Positions 8,261-16,729 of a stretch of 33,322 bases of DNA are shown here, piece after piece. The first letter of the stretch is position 1. The number at the start of each line of letters is the position of its first letter. The DNA lies in the NCBI GenBank assembly GCA_947505245.1, contig CANNIZ010000053.1, forward strand, positions 1 to 33,322, read 5' to 3'. The stretch is from Pseudomonadota bacterium (lineage in GTDB: Bacteria; Myxococcota_A; UBA796; GCA-2862545). The position numbers were made by a program, and so were the translations under genes. The notes under the pieces are model-generated. The model saw only the letters and a list, made by a program, of their open reading frames with translations, was not told where the DNA came from and searched no databases.

Positions 8261-8278
8261 CACACCTCCTTTAGGAGG
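8261..8278 (-). promoter_or_regulatory. Shine-Dalgarno-masking hairpin upstream of the MopE-type lipoprotein
   Basis: On the mRNA strand CCTCC (8278-8274), TAAA, GGAGG (8269-8265), TGTG and ATG follow one another. The entire SD can pair with an upstream anti-SD in a 5-bp stem with a 4-base loop, or 6 bp with a 2-base loop. Pairing would hide the ribosome site, so translation may depend on melting or on ribosomes arriving from purB 43 bases upstream. The structure is seen; the regulation is inferred. Confidence 0.5.
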
Positions 8279-8303
8279 GGCAGTGTAGACCACGAAACGG
8301 TCG

Positions 8304-9737
8304 TCAGACGCGCAATCCGGCGCCCTTCTTCGAGCGCCCGGCCCAACGCGCCAAAACCGGCCCGACCTCGGACTCGAGGAAGCCCGTGACCTGCTGAGGA
8401 GCGCGTCCAACGAAGGCGCGCGGGTCGGCGAGGCGATCGAGATCGAACGCGACCGACTCGAATAGCGGGTCGAGTCGAATGCGTTCGAGCAGGTCGTTCG
8501 GCAGCCCCTCCTCCTTGACCCTGCGCGCCGCGCCGCGGCTGTGCCGCCGAATCGCCTCATGCCCCAGCTGACGGTCGCCACCGCGCTTGACGAACCCCAT
8601 CAGGATGTTCTCGGTTGCCATGAACGGCAGCTCGGCGGCGAGGTTGGCCTCGACGACCTTCGGGTACACCACGAGACCATCGACGAGATCGAGCAGGGTC
8701 TCGAGCAGGCCGTCAGCGGCGAGGAACGCCTCGGGCAACACGATCCGCCTCGCAGCGCTGTCATCGAGGGTGCGCTCCATCCACTGCACGCTGGCGGTGG
8801 CCGCTGTCTCGGCCGGCAGCGCCATCATGTGGCGGGCGAGCCCGCAGGCGCGCTCGCACCGCATCGGGTTGCGCTTGTAGGCCATGGCCGACGAGCCCAC
8901 CTGGAACTCACCCATCGGCTCCTCGACTTCCTTCTCGTGGGCGAGCAAGCGGAGGTCCGTGCACATCTTGTGGGCCGACACGCCCAACGAGCCGATCACC
9001 GCGACGATCTCGTGATCGACCTTGCGCGAATACGTCTGCCCCGTGACGGGCCAGGTGCGTTCAAAACCGAACGCGTGCGCGACGCGCCGATCGAGCTCTT
9101 CGACCTTCTTGTGGTCGCCCTCGAACAGCGCGAGAAACGAGGCCTGGGTGCCCGTCGTGCCCTTCGCTCCGCGAAACCGCAGCTCCCGCTGCATTCGCTC
9201 GATGTTCTCGAGGTCGACGAGCAGATCTGCGATCCATAGGCATGCGCGCTTGCCGACGGTGGTGGGCTGGGCGGGCTGGAAATGTGTGTACCCGAGCGTC
9301 GGGAGGTCGGCCCACCGCCGCGCAAAGTCCGCGAGCTGCGCGATGACGCCGGCGACCTTTGCGCCGAGCAAAGCGAGTCCCTCCCGCATTACGATCAGAT
9401 CGGTGTTGTCGCCGACGTAGCAGCTCGTCGCCCCCAGGTGGAGGATGCCTTTGGCCTCGGGAGCGACGTCGGCGAGCGCGTGCACATGAGCCATCACGTC
9501 GTGCCGAAGCTCGAGTTCGTAGGCCGCAGCCTTCGCGTGATCGATGTCGTCGAGGTGCGCGCGAATCGCCGCTACCTGCTCGTCCGTGATGTCGAGGCCG
9601 AGATCCTTCTCCACCTCCGCCAGCGCGAGCCACAACCGCCGCCACGTTCGAAACTTCTTTTCGTCGCCGAACAGCGCCGCCATTTCAGGGCTCGAATAGC
9701 GCTCGACGAGCGGCGAAACGTACCGAGTGTGGTCCAC
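8304..9737 (-). CDS. purB: Adenylosuccinate lyase
   Basis: 477 residues. It cleaves SAICAR to AICAR and adenylosuccinate to AMP in purine synthesis, working as a homotetramer in the cytoplasm. Visible family motifs: TSCYVGDNTDL, LGYTHFQPAQPTTVGKRACL, GAKGTTGTQASF, and the fumarase/aspartase signature SSAMAYKRNPMRCERA with the flexible catalytic loop. The N-terminus (RYVSPLVERYSSPEMAALF) and length resemble the clade that includes animal ADSL rather than the shorter Bacillus type. The start is GTG and overlaps the gspN stop by one base (TAGTG); the SD GGAG is encoded inside the last gspN codons. purB is therefore the promoter-distal gene of the T2SS operon, with no visible promoter of its own. 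Confidence 0.96.
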   Translation of the reverse strand: MDHTRYVSPLVERYSSPEMAALFGDEKKFRTWRRLWLALAEVEKDLGLDITDEQVAAIRAHLDDIDHAKAAAYELELRHDVMAHVHALADVAPEAKGILHLGATSCYVGDNTDLIVMREGLALLGAKVAGVIAQLADFARRWADLPTLGYTHFQPAQPTTVGKRACLWIADLLVDLENIERMQRELRFRGAKGTTGTQASFLALFEGDHKKVEELDRRVAHAFGFERTWPVTGQTYSRKVDHEIVAVIGSLGVSAHKMCTDLRLLAHEKEVEEPMGEFQVGSSAMAYKRNPMRCERACGLARHMMALPAETAATASVQWMERTLDDSAARRIVLPEAFLAADGLLETLLDLVDGLVVYPKVVEANLAAELPFMATENILMGFVKRGGDRQLGHEAIRRHSRGAARRVKEEGLPNDLLERIRLDPLFESVAFDLDRLADPRAFVGRAPQQVTGFLESEVGPVLARWAGRSKKGAGLRV

Positions 9738-11035
9738 TAATACTCCTCGTTGTCGGGGGTGCCATTTTCGCCGGGCGCACCAGGGGGCAACTCGTCCGGC
9801 GGCGCACCGTCTTCCGGCGGAAGGCCGGGTGGCAGGTCCTCTTCCAGCGGCATGGGGTCCGCCAGGCCCGGCAACATCCCCGGCCGTTTGGGGTCCGGCA
9901 GGCCACCCGCCTGCAGTTGCCTGCGCCGCTCCTCCATGCGCGCGCGGCGGTCGGTGATCGCCTGCTCCCGCCGAAGCGTGCGGTCGGCGGCAGAATCGCC
10001 CGGCGCAGCCAGGGGAGCCGCGGGAACCGGTGGCGCCGCGCCGCCCTCGTCATCCGGCTCGGCGGCGGGACGCGGTGAACCGGGTAGCCGAGGTTGCGCC
10101 TTCCGCTCCCTTTCGACGCGGAACCGCGGAAGTCCTATCGTGCCCGAGAGGGCCAGGTGGTGCGCCCCGTCCGCCCACACCTCGCCCATCAGGCCCTTCG
10201 CGAGGGCGGCGGCCATGCCGAGCCGCGTGTCGAATTGGTCGGTGGGCGTGACCAGGAACTTCAGCCGCAACCGGCTCTGCGTGATCACGTCCGAGAGCGT
10301 GAAGTCGCCCTGCACCTCGATGCTCGCGAGGTCCGTGACGATGGTGCCCGAAGAGACCTTGCCCTTCCCGTTCTTCACGTCGAACTGCAGGTCAAACGCG
10401 CTCACGTCGATGGTGCCTAGCTGCAGGCCATCCAACGGCGTCCCAGGCGCGTCGAGACCCTCGATCAACAGCGTTTCACCCTTTACGACGCTTACCTTGC
10501 CGTTCGCCTTCGCGAGACCCTCGGGCCCCTCGAGATCGACGTGGACATCAATGCCTCCCTTCCCGCGCAGCCGCGCGCCGCTCAGCTCCGGGAGAGCCCC
10601 CAACGGGAGCTCCTCAGCGTCGAGCGTGGCCGACCGGACTTTGTACCCTTGTTCGACGCGCGCCACGGTCGTCGAGAACGAGAGGTCCCCACCCTCTCGC
10701 ACGAGCGAGCCGCGAATCGTGCTCGCCCCCCCCGTCACGAGGTTCAACAATGACCACGGTCCGCTCGAGAGATAGACGTGTTCGGCCATCACCACCGGCG
10801 ATGTGCGGGTCCGATCCTTCTTGAACAACGTCACGTCGTCCGCGCGAACTCCGAATCCGGACGGCCCGATTTGTGACACGGCGAGCCGCCATTGGTCCGT
10901 CCCGGCCTGCACCTTCCACTTCGCGAATTCAGCGAGCGCGGTGGAGGGGAACGTCGCGTACAACGACAACACGAACACGAAGAAGAACCAGGCGAACCCA
11001 CCCAAAACAAATGCGATGCGGCGCAAAATGACCAT
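9737..11035 (-). CDS. gspN: GspN-like T2SS inner-membrane protein with acidic proline-rich tail
   Basis: 432 residues. One N-terminal membrane helix (about 8-28) anchors a periplasmic region (about 40-305) made of beta-strand repeats, with alternating segments such as GKGGIDVHVDLEGPEGLAKA and LQLGTIDVSAFDLQFDV. This fits the GspN family, whose periplasmic fold is related to AsmA-like proteins; GspN is an accessory inner-membrane component of some T2SS. Residues about 305-432 form a long low-complexity tail rich in Pro, Glu, Asp and Gly with an Arg/Gln-rich helical patch (RRARMEERRRQLQ); I know no equivalent. The start lies 2 bases after gspM, and the last codons supply the purB SD. Assignment rests on topology and position more than on motifs. 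Confidence 0.75.
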   Translation of the reverse strand: MVILRRIAFVLGGFAWFFFVFVLSLYATFPSTALAEFAKWKVQAGTDQWRLAVSQIGPSGFGVRADDVTLFKKDRTRTSPVVMAEHVYLSSGPWSLLNLVTGGASTIRGSLVREGGDLSFSTTVARVEQGYKVRSATLDAEELPLGALPELSGARLRGKGGIDVHVDLEGPEGLAKANGKVSVVKGETLLIEGLDAPGTPLDGLQLGTIDVSAFDLQFDVKNGKGKVSSGTIVTDLASIEVQGDFTLSDVITQSRLRLKFLVTPTDQFDTRLGMAAALAKGLMGEVWADGAHHLALSGTIGLPRFRVERERKAQPRLPGSPRPAAEPDDEGGAAPPVPAAPLAAPGDSAADRTLRREQAITDRRARMEERRRQLQAGGLPDPKRPGMLPGLADPMPLEEDLPPGLPPEDGAPPDELPPGAPGENGTPDNEEY

Positions 11036-11037
11036 GG

Positions 11038-11607
11038 CTATTGCCCCTCGATTTCGTAACAGAGCAATTCGAGCGTGAGGTCGATCACCTTGGTTCCGGC
11101 GGCTCCGGTGGCCTTGAAGCGCGCGAGCGTGACGGACGCCGGGTAGCCGGACGTCTCGAGCTCATGCAGGAAGTTTACGGCCTGCTCGAGCGGCACACGC
11201 TTCAGCTCGGCGCGGTATTGCGTCTGCCGCATCGTCCCCACGACGTCGCTGCCCTGCTGGTTCACGGTGAGGCTGTCGATCACCCCATTGTTGCGCGCGA
11301 CCAGCTCGAGGTAGGCGCTCGCCGGCTGACCCTTGAATTGGGCCATGCGCTCCTCACCGCGCTTCACCTTTTGCTGGGCGAGATCGTAGTTGTCGGCCAT
11401 CGCCTGGATGACCTCGAGGTTGTCCTTTGCCGACCGAACACGCGCCGCCTTGTCGTCGACGGCGCCACGCACCAGCCACACAAGCCCGAGCACGAACACG
11501 ATCGAGAAGAACCCGATCAACCCGGCCAGCAGCATCCGGTCACGCGGCGCCATCGCGTCGATCTGAGCTTCTACGGCGAGGCGCAGCCCTCCACTTGCCT
11601 GTGCCAT
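11038..11607 (-). CDS. gspM: T2SS protein GspM (PilO-like)
   Basis: 189 residues. A short cytoplasmic N-terminus leads to one membrane helix (about 27-47, ending FFSIVFVLGLVWLVRG). Next comes a coiled-coil segment (about 50-90), then a small periplasmic ferredoxin-like region to the end. This is the GspM/PilO architecture: it dimerises with GspL through the coiled coil and periplasmic domain and stabilises the inner-membrane platform. It sits between gspL and gspN with 2-base gaps on each side. Sequence conservation in this family is low, so the call leans on topology, length and operon position. Confidence 0.85.
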   Translation of the reverse strand: MAQASGGLRLAVEAQIDAMAPRDRMLLAGLIGFFSIVFVLGLVWLVRGAVDDKAARVRSAKDNLEVIQAMADNYDLAQQKVKRGEERMAQFKGQPASAYLELVARNNGVIDSLTVNQQGSDVVGTMRQTQYRAELKRVPLEQAVNFLHELETSGYPASVTLARFKATGAAGTKVIDLTLELLCYEIEGQ

Positions 11608-11609
11608 GA

Positions 11610-13169
11610 CTAGCCCCCTTCCGTCGTGCCCGCAGGCACAAGCGGAATCGTCATCGTAAACGTCACCTTTTCGCGGTTCTTCTTCTCGTTGCCTTTCGCG
11701 GCCTGGTCGAAGCGCGGCACCTTCTTCACCGACTCTTCGACGGCAGACGACGACGCGTAGCCGTCTGTCTCAGCGTCGAACGAAATGTTCTCTGGGGTGA
11801 TTGTGAGCTGGCTGACCTCCACCCGCGTCTGCTCCGGGGGTGGGAACGCCTCGGTCAACGCCTTCAGCTTTTCGACCGTGGGCGGGGTGTTGTCGGTCCG
11901 GTCGAGGATCTCGGCGCGGGCCATGACCTCCTTCGACCGCTCGTCGAGGAGCGATTTTGCGGTGGTCCCGTCGCGCACCAACGCCGGATCGACGTCAGGA
12001 AGCAAGCTCGTCACCGTCTCCTTGATGCGCTCGTCAACGTCCGCAAGCTCGTTGTTCAAGGTGCGCCATTGCATCAAGCTGACGACGACGAAGGTGATCG
12101 ACATGAACGCGACCAGCGGCGCACCGTAGAGCAACACCGCGCGCAACGCGTCAAAGCCGCCGCGCCAGGCGAGGTCGCCGGAGCGCAAATCGATGTCATC
12201 GGCGGCCACGCCCTGCCCGGTGAGCTTGTACGCCATCCCGTCAGGCACCGCCCAGCCGAGCGGAACCGCGTCGCCGCCGTCGTCGTATAGCCAGTCGACC
12301 GGGATGCCGAGATCGTGCGCAAAGAAGCCCATCAGGCCCTCGAGGCGCGCCCCACCGCCGGTGACTCGAACCTCGTCGATCTCGCGGCCAAGCACATCTT
12401 CGGCGGCGATCAGCGTGGACCGGACCTCCGCCAACAACAGACCGATCGGCGCATCGAGCGCGGCGCGAAGCTGATCCGCAGGCACCGGCGTCGCACCGTG
12501 TTTGATCGCTTCAGCCGCTGCGAAGTCGCACTGAAACGCTGTGGCGATCGCCGCCGTGAAATCGCGTCCAGCGACGTTGACCGCCCGCGCGACGACGACG
12601 CGGCCCTCATTGACGACCGACACGATCGTATGCCCGTGGCCAACGTCCACCACCGCGGCGAGCTTCTCCTTGGACGCAAACCGCGCGACGAGGTCGGCCT
12701 CCACGAACACGTGCCGTGGCTCGAGCCCGGCGTTCGCAAGAATCTCGAGCGTGTTGCGGAGCGGCTCCTTCTTGGTAAACGCGACCAGCGCCTCGGTGTC
12801 GCTCTGGCGCGCCTTGATGCGCGAACCCATCACCATCGTGTCGAGGTCGAATGGGACCTCCGCTTCGACCGCGAACGGCAGCGTCTTCTCGACCTGCACG
12901 CGATCCGTGAACGGCAGCGTGATTCGGTGAATCGTCGCCATCTCGGAGGGCCAGGCGAGTGCTACGTTCGCGCCTCCCTTCGCCCATTGCGGCCGCGACC
13001 GGATCAGCTCCTGCAGCGCTGCAAGACGCGCAGCGAGCGATGGGGACGCGGTGCCGTCCTGGGGTACGGCCTGCTCCGCGCGCTCCTCGAGCATCCAGGT
13101 GCGCCGGTTCCCCGAAAACACGGTGGCCTTCACCGTGTGGCCGCCGAGATCGATCGCGACGATGCGCAT
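11610..13169 (-). CDS. gspL: T2SS protein GspL, PilM-like cytoplasmic domain plus PilN-like membrane domain
   Basis: 519 residues. Residues 1-320 are an actin-like fold with MRIVAIDLGGHTVK (1-14), AAVVDVGHGHTIVSVV (171-186) and EVRVTGGGARLEGL (266-279), the phosphate-1, phosphate-2 and adenosine motifs of the PilM/FtsA family, all apparently intact. A membrane helix follows (about 345-367), then a coiled coil (about 370-415) and a periplasmic ferredoxin-like domain. GspL recruits the GspE ATPase to the membrane and pairs with GspM. The start chosen is the ATG overlapping the gspK stop by one base (TAATG), with SD GGAGG 8 bases upstream. An in-frame TTG 15 bases further upstream is less likely. 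Confidence 0.92.
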   Translation of the reverse strand: MRIVAIDLGGHTVKATVFSGNRRTWMLEERAEQAVPQDGTASPSLAARLAALQELIRSRPQWAKGGANVALAWPSEMATIHRITLPFTDRVQVEKTLPFAVEAEVPFDLDTMVMGSRIKARQSDTEALVAFTKKEPLRNTLEILANAGLEPRHVFVEADLVARFASKEKLAAVVDVGHGHTIVSVVNEGRVVVARAVNVAGRDFTAAIATAFQCDFAAAEAIKHGATPVPADQLRAALDAPIGLLLAEVRSTLIAAEDVLGREIDEVRVTGGGARLEGLMGFFAHDLGIPVDWLYDDGGDAVPLGWAVPDGMAYKLTGQGVAADDIDLRSGDLAWRGGFDALRAVLLYGAPLVAFMSITFVVVSLMQWRTLNNELADVDERIKETVTSLLPDVDPALVRDGTTAKSLLDERSKEVMARAEILDRTDNTPPTVEKLKALTEAFPPPEQTRVEVSQLTITPENISFDAETDGYASSSAVEESVKKVPRFDQAAKGNEKKNREKVTFTMTIPLVPAGTTEGG

Positions 13170-14461
13170 TAGCGAACCCTCCAATACACAACGCGTCCCG
13201 TCGCGGACTTCCGATAATCGATAACGGCATCGACGGTGACGATCGAATCGCCCACCTGACCCGAGGAGGTGACGCGGAATACCTTGCTGTCGGTATGAAT
13301 GGCCTGTTTCATCTTCGGGTCCACCGTCACGCCAAGCGAAGTGAGAAATGTGACGAACGAGTTCGGATCAGGGAACGAGCCGATCAGCGCCTTCTGCTGC
13401 TGGATCTGCTGCAGGAGCTGAGACGCCTGGGCGTCGTTCGGCTGGGGCGTGAGGTACGACTTCAGCAACGCCCACATGATCGGGCACTCGGCCGTATTTA
13501 CGTTGACCTTGCCCGAGCCGTACACGGTGAGGTTGCTGCCATACTTTTCCCAAACGTCGTCGCGGTTCCACAGGTCGACGAGCCGCATCTCTTCGAGCGT
13601 GTCGAACGCCGCATTCTTGGGAAGGTACGGGTCGCGGTCGAGGTTCTGGTAGACGCTCTCTTCGGCGCCGCCGTCATAGACGCGACTCGTGTCCGGGTCC
13701 GTCCAATCGGCCAGGTTCCCGATCAGCTCCCAGCGCTCGAGGTTGCGGTCATAGAACCACTTGTCGAGGTCTTCCCGCTCCTCCGTATTGAACTGGGCCG
13801 CCCCGTACATCGCGTACTGGTCAGGGCACACCCGATTGCCCGACATCAGCGCGTACAGCTTCACCGCGGTCGGGTCCTGCTGCAGGTCTGCACGATTCGT
13901 CGCGGTGAACTTGGCGACGTTGATCTTTCGATCCTCGTCGGTGACCTCGGCGGTGAAGTCCCCGTCGAAATCAAGGAAGTTTCGCTCCATACCGGTCTCT
14001 TCACGCGAGGCCGCGATCTGTTCGTCGGTCATGCCTTCCGTCGCGACGTCTTCGACGTCGCCATCGGTGACAAAGATCATTCGCATCATCTCGGAGTTGA
14101 TGGACGGGATCATCTGCCACAACGCGTCGCCGAGGTCGATTCCAAGCATCTCCTCGACCTGCTTGAACATGGGGTTCTTGCCGATCGCCTTGCTCGCCGA
14201 CAAGATCAGCTGGTACATGCCGACGCCTGTCTGCGCCAGGTACTCGGCCTTGGCCTCATCGCGCTGATGAGCGGCGAGCCGCAGGCGCGTCGTCGCCGAG
14301 AACGCGATGTCGGTCGCGATCACGGTGAGGAACAACACACTCGTCAGCACCAACAGCAGCGCGACGCCGGACTCCGAGCGACGATGCGCGCGGTGAAACC
14401 GGTGCGAGACCGGCCCCCGCGGACGCGTCAACTCATGCCAGAGCCAGCGCAGACCCGTCAT
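13169..14461 (-). CDS. gspK: T2SS minor pseudopilin GspK
   Basis: 430 residues, much longer than the other pseudopilins, as is usual for GspK, which has a large inserted alpha-domain. The leader (about 32 residues, ending HRRSESG) is followed by a hydrophobic helix VALLLVLTSVLFL. Position +5 of the mature protein is Leu, not the Glu found in other pseudopilins, which matches the family and its place at the pilus tip above GspJ and GspI. The central part (about 90-330) is helical and acidic; the C-terminal region returns to a pseudopilin fold. The start is the ATG in an ATGA overlap with the gspJ stop, which indicates translational coupling. Confidence 0.93.
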   Translation of the reverse strand: MTGLRWLWHELTRPRGPVSHRFHRAHRRSESGVALLLVLTSVLFLTVIATDIAFSATTRLRLAAHQRDEAKAEYLAQTGVGMYQLILSASKAIGKNPMFKQVEEMLGIDLGDALWQMIPSINSEMMRMIFVTDGDVEDVATEGMTDEQIAASREETGMERNFLDFDGDFTAEVTDEDRKINVAKFTATNRADLQQDPTAVKLYALMSGNRVCPDQYAMYGAAQFNTEEREDLDKWFYDRNLERWELIGNLADWTDPDTSRVYDGGAEESVYQNLDRDPYLPKNAAFDTLEEMRLVDLWNRDDVWEKYGSNLTVYGSGKVNVNTAECPIMWALLKSYLTPQPNDAQASQLLQQIQQQKALIGSFPDPNSFVTFLTSLGVTVDPKMKQAIHTDSKVFRVTSSGQVGDSIVTVDAVIDYRKSATGRVVYWRVR

Positions 14462-15174
14462 TGCTGTTCCTGCCCGGAGAGGTCTTCGAGCGGCGTGATC
14501 TTCAGCGGGTCTGCGTAGTGCAACACGACGGTGGTGAGCAGCGGCACGTCGACGGTGTGGGTACGGTTTCCGTCGCGCTCTTCGAGGATCAGGACGAAGC
14601 CGACCTGGACTGCGCGCGGCAGGCGATTCGCCTGATCGACGGTGCGCGTGTCCCACTGCGGCACCCATTCGTTGGTGTTCCCGTCGAGGTAGCGAAGATC
14701 AAATGTCCGCACGTTGTACGCGAGCGGGTAGATGACGCCGTCTTTGTCGGGCTCATCGTCGATGCGCGGGCCTTCGCGGTGAAACAGGGTGTAGCCGGGC
14801 CCCGTGTCGGCATCTTCGGTCCACCACGTGACCTCGGTCTGGTCACATTCGCGAGAGTCGCGGTAGATGCGCTGGTGAGACAAGGTATCGAAGATGACGC
14901 GGTCAGGATTGTCATCCGTACCCACAAACACCGTCTCGTAGGTGTTGATCGCCTCGACGTTCTTCGTAAGATACGCGAGCGTCAATTCGCGACGGATTCG
15001 CCCCAACACCACCCGCGACGCCCGTGTCACCTCATCGCGCTCCGACAGGACCTCGCGCGTGTCGATCGAGTCCTGCAGGATGGCGAACGACGCCATCGAC
15101 ATGATCACGATCAGCATGACCGCGACCATGACCTCGACGAGCGCCATGCCTCCGCGGTTGCCCCGGCGGATCAC
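14458..15174 (-). CDS. gspJ: T2SS minor pseudopilin GspJ
   Basis: 238 residues from a GTG that overlaps the gspI stop by 4 bases (GTGA). The short basic leader MIRRGNRGG is followed by MALVEVMVAVMLIVIM, with Glu at mature position +5 and Met rather than Phe at +1. The globular part contains an aromatic stretch (QTEVTWWTEDADTGPGYTLF) and beta-strands similar to GspJ, the large partner in the I-J-K tip complex that primes the pseudopilus. No SD of note; translation probably follows termination of gspI. Confidence 0.9.
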   Translation of the reverse strand: MIRRGNRGGMALVEVMVAVMLIVIMSMASFAILQDSIDTREVLSERDEVTRASRVVLGRIRRELTLAYLTKNVEAINTYETVFVGTDDNPDRVIFDTLSHQRIYRDSRECDQTEVTWWTEDADTGPGYTLFHREGPRIDDEPDKDGVIYPLAYNVRTFDLRYLDGNTNEWVPQWDTRTVDQANRLPRAVQVGFVLILEERDGNRTHTVDVPLLTTVVLHYADPLKITPLEDLSGQEQQ

Positions 15175-15836
15175 ATTCCACCCGTCGGGTTGTCTTTCAT
15201 TTGCTGAACCGCGCCGGTGGAGTTGATCGCGTGGGTGACGATGATCACCTCATCCCCGGTCTCCTTGGACTCTTTGCTGGACTCGCCGTACCAGACCCGA
15301 ACCCGCACCTCGCGGATGTACCGCGACAACATCTGGCTCATGACCTCGGGCGTAAGGCCGAACATCGACAGGTCCATCCCGCCGGGCAGCCCACCTCCGC
15401 CAGCCGCGTCCGCCGGCAACGGCGAGCCGGCGATCGCCCCCGAACCCGCGAGCCCCTGAGCCATGCCGACGATGTCGCCCGCCAGCGCGACGTTGATCTC
15501 GGAGATGCAATATTCCCAGTGGTACGCGTCGAGCGAGTCGCCGAATTCGAGGTCCAGCTCGTCGTCTCCGAACGAAGCGAAGTCGCCCGAATCGCACTTG
15601 TCGGAGTCGGTGAAGCCCTCCTTTTCGACCCGCATCATCGCTTCGGACGTCTTCTCCTGGGCGAGGTTGGTCGCGACGATCAGCTTCTGCGCTTCGTTCG
15701 TCATCAGCGCGCTCGTGGCCTGCGAGTCGACGAGGATCACGACGCATACCACGAGGATAGCGAGCGCGATCATCACCTCGAGCAGGCTGAAGCCGGCGCG
15801 GCGGCGGCGCTGCTGCTGCTGCGCCACCTGCATCAT
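15171..15836 (-). CDS. gspI: T2SS minor pseudopilin GspI
   Basis: 221 residues. The leader of 15 residues (MMQVAQQQQRRRRAG) has runs of Gln and Arg and is followed by FSLLEVMIALAILVV, the only pseudopilin here with the classical Phe at +1. The mature region has an acidic segment (about 60-90) and a Gly/Ala-rich low-complexity insertion (around 115-145, AGSGAIAGSPLPADAAGGGG) that is unusual in this small fold. GspI normally nucleates the tip complex with J and K. Start by ATGA overlap with the gspH stop. Confidence 0.9.
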   Translation of the reverse strand: MMQVAQQQQRRRRAGFSLLEVMIALAILVVCVVILVDSQATSALMTNEAQKLIVATNLAQEKTSEAMMRVEKEGFTDSDKCDSGDFASFGDDELDLEFGDSLDAYHWEYCISEINVALAGDIVGMAQGLAGSGAIAGSPLPADAAGGGGLPGGMDLSMFGLTPEVMSQMLSRYIREVRVRVWYGESSKESKETGDEVIIVTHAINSTGAVQQMKDNPTGGM

Positions 15837-16729
15837 GGAAGCTCCGGCGCTTCGTCGGGTACGTCGTGACGCAAGTCTTCGACGCCCTGCAGGTCCGGCA
15901 GCAGGGAGACCTTGCCCGAAAGCGGCTCGACGTGGATCGTGTAGCCGGTGGTGGGATCATCCACGTCTGCGATCTGGATGATGCTCTCTTCGGTGAAGCC
16001 GTTGCTGAAGATGTGCGAGTACACGACGCGCGGACCGTCGCGCTCAGCGAGGCGAGCATCCGGCGTGACGAGCTCCTCGTATTGGGGCGTGTACACGCCG
16101 CCGAACACCGTGCCGCTCGGAAGATCGCGGCGCTGGCGGATCTCCGACCTCGGGATCGGCAGGTTGCCGTTGTCGTTTCCGGTGGCCGGGCCCTCACCGA
16201 AGAACGACCAGGTACCGGCTTCCTCCTGGACCTGCGCGGCCTTGGCCTCCTCCGACAACATCCGCATACGCGAGTCGCGGTCGTGCTCCCACTCGGCGCG
16301 CTTCTCTGGATCATCGAAGATCAGCGTGTCAGGCGACCCGGATTGAATCTCGTAGTAGCCCTCGTCGAGGTGGTACGCGATGCGGAACGACACGTTCTGC
16401 ATCACGGCTTCGTCATGCATGTAGGCGTAGGAGGTCGCGAGCTCCTGGGCGCAGCGACGCTGTTCGAGCTGAAAGAACTGGCTGAACGCGGGGACCATGA
16501 CCGCCGCGAGGGCGAGCATGATCGCTATCGAGACGAGCACCTCGACGAGGGACATGCCGCGCCGGGACTTGCGATTGCGAAACTCCGGTGACGTCCAGCT
16601 GATGCGAGCGGGGTTCAGTTTCTCGCAGAGCCGCGGCGAATGGGCAGAGAGCGCGGAGACGTTGATCCCCTGCGCGCCCCGCCGAACTTCCCCGCGTTCT
16701 GAGCAAACTTTGCCCGCTTTTGGAGTCAT
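15833..16729 (-). CDS. gspH: T2SS pseudopilin GspH-type, with 58-residue leader
   Basis: 298 residues from the ATG that overlaps the gspG2 stop (ATGA). The prepilin cleavage site RKSRRG/MSLVEVLVSIAIML has Glu at +5. The leader would be 58 residues, far longer than the usual 5-30. I find no in-frame ATG, GTG or TTG nearer the cleavage site; CTG at codon 38 or ATC at codon 43 would give leaders of 21 or 16. The mature domain is larger than a typical GspH and includes an Asp/Glu/Arg-rich helix (about 135-165). It lies in the H position between G2 and I, so it is probably the minor pseudopilin linking tip and shaft. Confidence 0.82.
   Translation of the reverse strand: MTPKAGKVCSERGEVRRGAQGINVSALSAHSPRLCEKLNPARISWTSPEFRNRKSRRGMSLVEVLVSIAIMLALAAVMVPAFSQFFQLEQRRCAQELATSYAYMHDEAVMQNVSFRIAYHLDEGYYEIQSGSPDTLIFDDPEKRAEWEHDRDSRMRMLSEEAKAAQVQEEAGTWSFFGEGPATGNDNGNLPIPRSEIRQRRDLPSGTVFGGVYTPQYEELVTPDARLAERDGPRVVYSHIFSNGFTEESIIQIADVDDPTTGYTIHVEPLSGKVSLLPDLQGVEDLRHDVPDEAPELP

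Noticed and set aside
8261..8581. Upstream extension of the MopE-type lipoprotein frame
   Set aside because: It runs antisense into purB coding sequence out of frame; the lipoprotein signal and SD fix the start at 8260.
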